Shown here: piece by piece, positions 58,600 through 64,000 of the stretch
Numbering within the stretch: the first letter of the stretch is position 1
How the letters are laid out: the number at the start of each line of letters is the position of its first letter
From: Skeletonema tropicum
Lineage: Eukaryota; Bacillariophyta; Thalassiosirophyceae; Thalassiosirales; Thalassiosiraceae
Assembly (NCBI GenBank): GCA_037178625.1
Contig: CM074129.1
Span: 3,286,001 to 3,350,000, forward strand
Length of the DNA: 64,000 bases
Direction: 5' to 3'
Notes under the pieces: model-generated
What the model was told of the DNA's origin: nothing
The model's input: the letters and a program-made list of their open reading frames with translations, nothing else
The model's database searches: none
Program-made: the position numbers and the translations under genes

Positions 58600-61480
58600 A
58601 AAGGGAGGCTCCAATAATGATGAGGCGCGTCTACAGATGTCCAGCTCCACCTCAATCAGCCAAATCGTATCTATCGTCGTCACTATGAGCATGAGCCGTA
58701 CTTCTAGTCACCCACTATACTCAGCGGTGATACATTAGAAGCTCATTAGCACTGCGCAGACGGACAGCTAGAGTCGAAGCGATGCTACAGCCTCGTCGCT
58801 GATCTGAGAGGTCCAGTGTGGGCTAGAGAGCAGCTACTCAATCCACCAAATTGTATCTATCGTGGTCACTATGCGCATGAGCCGCTTCTAGTAACCCATT
58901 ATACTCGGCGGTGATACATTGGAAGCTTATGGACACTGCGCAGACAGATAGTTTGAGTAGAAGCGATGCTACAGTCTCGTCGCTGATCTGAGAGGTCCAG
59001 TGTGGCCATCCAGCTGGCAGCACCACATTTTAACAAATCGTATCTATCGTCGTCACTATGAGCATGAGCCGCTCCTAGTCACCCACTATACTCAGCGGTG
59101 ATACATTAGAAAATCATTAGCACTGCGCAGACGGATAGTTTGAGTAGAAGCGATGCTACAGTCTCGTAGCTGATGTGAGAGGTCCAGTGTGGGCTAGCCA
59201 GCTTCACCACATTCTACCAAATCGTATCTATCGTCGTCAAAATGCGCATGAGCTGCTTCTAGTAACCCATTATACTCGGCGGTTATACTTTGGAAGCTCA
59301 TTAGCACTGCGCAGACGGATAGTTTGAGTAGAAGCGATGGTACAGCCTCGTCGCTTATCTGAGAGGTCCAGTGTGGGTTAGCTAGCGGCACCTCAATCAG
59401 CCAAATCGTATTTATTGTCGTCACTATGAGCATGAGCCGGTTCTAGTCGCGCATTATAGTCGGCAGTGATACATTAGAAGCTCATTAGCACTGCGCAGAC
59501 GGACAGCTGGAGTAGAAGCGATGCTACAGCCTCGTCGCTTATCTGAGAGGTCCAGTGAGGGCTAGAGAGCAGCTACTCAATCCACCAAATCGTATCTATC
59601 GTGGTCACTATGCGCATGAGTCGCTTCTAGTAACCCATTATACTCGGCGGTGATACATTGGAAGCACATTAGCACTGTGCAGACAGATAGCTGGAGTAGA
59701 AGCGATGCTACAGTCTCGTCGCTGATTTGAGAGGTCCAGTGTGGCCATCCAGCTGGCAGCACCACATTTTTCCAAATCGTATCTATCGTCGTCACTATGA
59801 GCATGAGCCGCTTCTAGTAACCCTATATAGTCGGCGGTTATACATTGGAAGCTCACTGACACTGCGCAGACGGATAGCTAGAGTCGAAGCGATGCTACAG
59901 CCTCGTCGCTGATCTGAGAGGTCCAGTGAGGGCTAGCCAGCTTCACCACATTCTACCAAATCGTATCTATCGTCGTCACTATGAGCATGAGCCGCTTCTA
60001 GAGGCCCATTATACTTCTCCCTGACGCTACCAAAGCTCATTAGCACTGCGCAGACGGATAGTTTGAGTAGAAGCGATGCTACAGTCTCGTAGCTGATGTG
60101 AGAGGTCCAGTGTGGCCAGCTGGCAGCACCACATTTTAACAAATCGTATCTATCGTCGTCACTATGAGCATGAGCCGCTTCTAGTAACCCTTTATAGTCG
60201 GCGGTGATACATTAGAAGCTCATTTACACTGTGCAGACGGATAGCTAGAGTCGAAGCGATGCTACAGCCTTGTAGCTGATCTGAGAGGTCCAGTGTGGGC
60301 TAGAGAGCAGCTACTCAATCCACCAAATCGTATCTATCGTGGTCACTATGCGCATGAGCCGCTTCTAGTGGCCCATTCTACTCGGCGGTGATACATTGGA
60401 AGCTTATGGACACTGCGCAGACAGATAGTTTGAGTAGAAGCGATGCTACAGTCTCGTCGCTGATCTGAGAGGTCCAGTGTGGCCATCCAGCTGGCAGCAC
60501 CACATTTTAACAAATCGTATTTATTGTCGTCACTATGAACATGAGCCGCTCCTAGTCACCCACTATACTCAGCGGTGATACATTAGAAAATCATTAGCAC
60601 TGCGCAGACGGATAGTTTGAGTAGAAGCGATGCTACAGTCTCGTAGCTGATCTGAGAGGTCCAGTGTGGGCTAGCCAGCTTCACCACATTCTACCAAATC
60701 GTATCTATCGTCGTCAAAATGCGCATGAGCTGCTTCTAGTAACCCATTATACTCGGCGGTTATACGTTGGAAGCTCATTAGCACTGCGCAGACGGATAGT
60801 TTGAGTAGAAGCGATGGTACAGCCTCGTCGCTTATCTGAGAGGTCCAGTGTGGGCTAGCTAGCGGCACCTCAATCATCCAAATCGTATTTATTGTCGTCA
60901 CTATGAGCATGAGCCGGTTCTAGTCGCGCATTATAGTCGGCAGTGATACATTAGAAGCTCATTAGCACTGCGCAGACGGATAGTTTGAGTAGAAGCGATG
61001 CTACAGCCTCGTCGCTGATCTGAGAGGTCCAGTGTGGGCTAGCCAGCTTCACCACATTTTTCCAAATCGTATCTATCGTCGTCAAAATGCGCATGAGCCG
61101 CTTCTAGTGGCGCATTATACTTCTCCCTGACCCTACCAAAGCTCATTAGCACTGTGCATACGGATACCTGGAGTAGAAGCGATGCTACAGTCTCGTAGCT
61201 GATGTGAGAGGTCCAGTGAGGGCTGGCCAGCAGCAACAAATTCTACCAAATCGTATCTATCGTCGTCACTATGAGCATGAGCCACTTCTTCAAACCCATT
61301 ATTTTCGGTGGCAATATTGCACAAGCTCATTAGCACTGCCTAGACGGACATCTTGAAAAGAAGCGATGCTACAGTCTCGTCGCTGATGTGAGAGGGCCAA
61401 ATTCATCTGGCCGGCAGCACCACATTGAAATGTCACTTCGTATCACACGCTGCCATTGTGCTCATGAGCCGCTGAGCACG
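58600..61480. repeat. Satellite array of about 15 units of 184-187 bp with a 1,477-bp higher-order period
   Basis: The GTAT of the unit core (A)AATCGTATCTATCGTC recurs at 58667, 58853, 59040, 59224, 59408, 59592, 59779, 59963, 60146, 60330, 60517, 60701, 60885, 61069 and 61253, with a decayed unit at 61440. Spacings are 186, 187, 184, 184, 184, 187, 184, 183, 184, 187, 184, 184, 184, 184 and 187. Units 58853-59592 are nearly identical to 60330-61069, an offset of 1,477 bp (eight units). On the minus strand most units read as a 61-62 residue frame with PHWTSQISDE, SLLLKLSVCAVL and YNGLLEAAHAH. At least six units have a TAA where others have CAA, so the array is not a single intact gene. Confidence 0.9.
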
Positions 61481-62202
61481 TTTTAGACGGATTGCTAGAC
61501 TCGGAGCGGATCTATCCATGTCATGACCTGATGTGGTTCAAATTGTAGTACTTTCTTGCTGTGAAATCTGAGAGCTATTTCTATTTGGTCTTTGTTTGGT
61601 CCTTGTTTGCGAAAGAGTCGTGAATAACTGATTATGATTCTTTCTCCTTTTAAGCATTCACACGCAGACTTTTCATGACGATGAAGCCCACACTTTGAAG
61701 AACTCTTTGAGAGATATGCTTAGTGTACGATGATTATGTTGTCGTAACAGCAAGTTAAGCTAAGAGAACGACGACCTCTATTACTGTAGAAGTGAGAGAG
61801 CGACCGCGCCTACGGGAAAAATATGTTGTATAGTATATTTTGTAGTAGGCGGTCATTGGGAAATTTCAATTCTTTTTTCTCTTGCCCTTTCTCTTGCTTC
61901 AGAAGAGGGAATACATTCAGTCGTGAGTATAGGTAGTATTTGGGACTGGAAAGGGCGCTTTTGGGAGGGGGATGGAGTTGATTCCAGCGCTCTATCGGCT
62001 ACCGGCTACAAAAATGCTTCGTTTGTCTTCTTGATCAAACTACAAATCATTGCGGGGCGTGCGGGCACAGGAATGTACCACACCACTTTTCCTTTTCACT
62101 TTTTCGATCGTGCATCCAAGCTGATGCTTCAAATCTCAAATCAACATGGACCGACTGCATCTTCTAATACACCCAGCAGTTTAAAGCAGTTTACACAACA
62201 CC
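61481..62202. other. Upstream region of the DUF6824 gene
   Basis: About 720 bp lie between the satellite array and the ATG at 62203. No gene, RNA or repeat was recognised. A pyrimidine-rich run (TTCTTTTTTCTCTTGCCC at about 61870) and a plus frame from 61923 precede the gene, but that frame has no domain. Confidence 0.4.
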
Positions 62203-62988
62203 ATGTATTATCAATCTCCAACAGCCGCATCCGCTAAGTCCCCCGTCCCCTCGAGGAAGATGCATCCTACCAACGACAGCGATGTTCATCTCTCTACAGT
62301 GAAGCCCCGGTCGGTAACCCCGAATCGGAACCTTGTTGCTCCGACCAATAAAGAACAACCAAGACCTTTGGATATGGAGCGCATATCTTCATCTAGCGTT
62401 GATTCTATCTTGATGGAGAAACCTGATCTTCATGGTAGAATCAGCTCCAGTGAGTGGGTGTTGGAGATGAATCCAGCGGATCTACACAACTCCTCCTTAT
62501 CCGTTTTCAAGAGTTTATTGAAAATTCCAATTCCATCTACTGTCCCAAGCTTAATGAATACGCCTCCTGCTGACCCCTCGAAGCAAGCAGGAGCTGGTAA
62601 GAATACATCCTCAACAGCAAAGAAGCGTTCGGAGAAGAAGGTAAGGCGTCCAATCATCTTAGGGGAAGATATATGCGTACCTACTGATGATGATGTATTA
62701 TTTGGAAAAGGAGGTGGAATCAACAAACACCCTGGCAATAAAACTTTTCGCCAGAAAATTCTTGATTATCGTCTTGTCTATGGTCCTGTGTATGATAAAA
62801 GTGATAAGAAGACAAAAACAGCCATATCCTTGTCAATTCTTAAAGAGATCACAAGAGAGGGTGCTCGCTTCCTTGAGAAGGGCGAGGATGGAAAGTGGCG
62901 TCAAGTGATGAATGAAGACGCGGCAAGGAAGAAGATCAGTCAGGCACTACGTGAAAACAGGGCAACAGCAACAAGTAAGGTCCGTTAG
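62203..62988 (+). CDS. DUF6824-type diatom protein (possible DNA-binding regulator)
   Basis: This 261-codon frame has the stramenopile DUF6824 pattern at residues about 160-255: PTDDDVLFGKGGGINKHPGN, KTFRQKILDYRLVYGPV, KTKTAISLSILKEI, a GARFLEKGEDGKWRQV strand-turn and ARKKISQALRE. Proteins with this domain are abundant in diatoms; a transcription-related role is often assumed but not shown. The N-terminal 150 residues are Ser/Pro-rich and disordered. The frame ends shortly after the domain at TAG 62986-62988. A +1 step at the last AGT codon (62974) would instead add about 23 residues ending EDDSDAFEA at a TGA near 63049. There is no homology evidence for that extension. Confidence 0.7.
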   Translation: MYYQSPTAASAKSPVPSRKMHPTNDSDVHLSTVKPRSVTPNRNLVAPTNKEQPRPLDMERISSSSVDSILMEKPDLHGRISSSEWVLEMNPADLHNSSLSVFKSLLKIPIPSTVPSLMNTPPADPSKQAGAGKNTSSTAKKRSEKKVRRPIILGEDICVPTDDDVLFGKGGGINKHPGNKTFRQKILDYRLVYGPVYDKSDKKTKTAISLSILKEITREGARFLEKGEDGKWRQVMNEDAARKKISQALRENRATATSKVR

Positions 62989-63214
62989 ACTTTACGTGAA
63001 AAAGTCTCAGCAGGCCAACGAGGATGACAGTGATGCATTTGAGGCTTGAGCATCTGCTGTTCACTACAGTAGAATTATTAAAAGACTAATATATGTATCT
63101 TTCATTTTAAGGCTGTAACGCTTTACACATCGCAGCCAATACTAGTTTGTCCTAGTTTGATGTAGCGTGCTGTAGCAAAACAATCTGTACATTTAGCACA
63201 ATGTGCATACCTGT

Positions 63215-64000
63215 TCACCAGGCATTTTGCCCTGCTGCCAGTTCCACTACTGAACAAAGCAGCAGCACTTTATCAACAATGCGCTCTAGCTCTGGAGTTT
63301 CATTCTTCAGCTCATTCAACCCGGCTCGAGAAACTTGCGCGACGAGGGCATTCTTGGCTCCAGCAACGACATGAAACGATCTCGGTCGCTGGAGAATGTA
63401 ATCAACGAAACCAAATATAGACCCAACAGAAAGCACGCGAGAGATTTGTCCCGCTTGGAACATGTTCATTTTCGGTCGCTGTAGTTTTTGCATACCCGCA
63501 CCAGATATAATTGTTTGTGATCCTCCAAATCTGTCATCGAGTAAGACTGCCACCGTGCCAGATAGAACCACAAAGAACGAGTCAGAATTAGTGCCTGGGC
63601 AGAAGATTGTTTGACCTGACTTATACATTGTTTCGGTGTGAAATAATCTGCCATTCCTTTCGTATTCTACCAGCGCAGCAGCACTCTTCTCTTCTAGTCC
63701 AAGGAAATTCGTGAAGGCAGTCGAAAGGGAAATTGTAAGATTACTGGAGTCAGGTGCAAGATCCTTGTGCCACTTCATTGATGTAGTCTCAGCTAGCAGA
63801 GTTGCTTCACAGAAGTACAATGCCTCATTCAAGTCATTGAAGAGGATTATTCTTTCCTTCAACCTGTCAATCTGTGAATGCCCATCTTCAGATTCGTGCA
63901 AATCAAACTCGTTTGCAGTCTCGTGCGTCTTCAGTATCCACGTTATATGACTATTAGCAGCTGCTGCGCAAACCACTACATTTCTGTTTGCACACATTTT
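63215..64000 (-). CDS. 3' end of a SulP/SLC26-type transporter: STAS end plus cyclic-nucleotide-binding-like domain
   Basis: The frame is open to the right window edge, so only the C-terminus of the gene is present. NVVVCAAAANSHITWILKTH and ERIILFNDLNEALYFCEATL match the second half of a STAS domain as found at the end of SulP sulfate permeases. A cNMP-binding-like jelly roll follows: SGQTIFCPGTNSDSFFVVLS, GTVAVLL, VGSIFGFVDYILQRPRSFHV and ALVAQVSRAGLNEL. The phosphate-binding signature is not intact (GSIFGFVDYILQRPRS), so ligand binding is doubtful. STAS plus this domain is a known arrangement in fungal and algal SulP transporters. The membrane part lies outside the window. Confidence 0.75.
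   Translation of the reverse strand, partial: KMCANRNVVVCAAAANSHITWILKTHETANEFDLHESEDGHSQIDRLKERIILFNDLNEALYFCEATLLAETTSMKWHKDLAPDSSNLTISLSTAFTNFLGLEEKSAAALVEYERNGRLFHTETMYKSGQTIFCPGTNSDSFFVVLSGTVAVLLDDRFGGSQTIISGAGMQKLQRPKMNMFQAGQISRVLSVGSIFGFVDYILQRPRSFHVVAGAKNALVAQVSRAGLNELKNETPELERIVDKVLLLCSVVELAAGQNAW

Noticed and set aside
58600..61480. Reassigned stop codon (TAA read as Gln), suggested by CAA/TAA alternation between repeat units
   Set aside because: Genes in this window end in TAA, TAG and TGA at sensible places, and long frames show no internal TAA at conserved Gln positions; decay of the array is simpler.
1..64000. tRNA, rRNA, CRISPR arrays and bacterial operons
   Set aside because: No cloverleaf with a GGTTCGA-type T arm, no rRNA similarity, no spaced short palindromic array and no operon-like gene spacing were seen; this was by eye, so small RNAs could be missed.

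Overview
This window is nuclear DNA of a eukaryotic alga, most likely a centric diatom. The evidence is indirect but consistent: several proteins start with a signal peptide followed by a diatom-type plastid targeting motif (SASAFAIP in TDP1, TYAFAPR in the MerC-like protein, SASAYQA in the flavin-reductase-like protein); there is a DUF6824-type protein, a helicase-associated (HA) domain protein, and secreted proteins with PTYSPT linkers. Introns are few and short (64-93 bp, GT..AG), and genes are dense on both strands.

Layout. 1-384: end of a membrane protein. 480-3788 (-): CDC16/APC6. 5236-6301 (-): selenoprotein-W-like protein without its redox cysteines. 6529-7921 (+): bestrophin-type anion channel. 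8306-9637 (+): plastid MerC-like membrane protein. 9775-12345 (-): tyrosyl-DNA phosphodiesterase. 12380-13182: non-autonomous hAT-like foldback element. 13508-14575 (+): RCF2-like HIG1 protein. 14735-15097: MITE. 15572-19744 (+): HA-domain protein. 20039-21401 (+): Methyltransf_16-type methyltransferase. 21425-23096 (-): wax ester synthase/DGAT. 23324-24649 (+): lactonase-type propeller. 24699-27039 (-): PRP28 helicase. 27189-28664 (-): DnaJ. 29352-34265 (+): three-domain glycosyltransferase. 34718-35638 (+): CDK7. 35787-39017 (-): unknown secretory or plastid protein. 39340-45117 (-): giant secreted RCC1-repeat protein. 47064-52439 (-): ASPM. 52869-55343 (-): Rossmann plus FAD oxidoreductase. 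55704-56378 (+): flavin-reductase-like. 56421-58163 (-): Sfi1-like. 58600-61480: satellite array. 62203-62988 (+): DUF6824 protein. 63215-64000 (-): end of a SulP transporter.

Main observation. Six conserved genes (CDC16, bestrophin, methyltransferase, WS/DGAT, RCC1 protein, ASPM) can only be read through by repeatedly changing frame, and each of 19 forced changes is +1 (one base skipped); a twentieth place in the RCC1 gene fits either one -1 or two +1 steps. ASPM alone needs twelve. About 30 kb of other coding sequence here needs none. Most sites can be placed on an AGN codon (AGT, AGC or AGG), which recalls the +1 sites of yeast Ty1 and Ty3, but AGN codons elsewhere in the same genes are read normally. 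The candidates are widespread programmed +1 frameshifting, an mRNA-level base removal, or a one-directional assembly error; the sequence alone cannot decide.

The genes do not form operons. CDC16, ASPM, CDK7 and the Sfi1-like protein belong to cell-cycle, spindle and centrosome biology. The glycosyltransferase and RCC1 protein point to the secretory pathway and possibly the silica cell wall.
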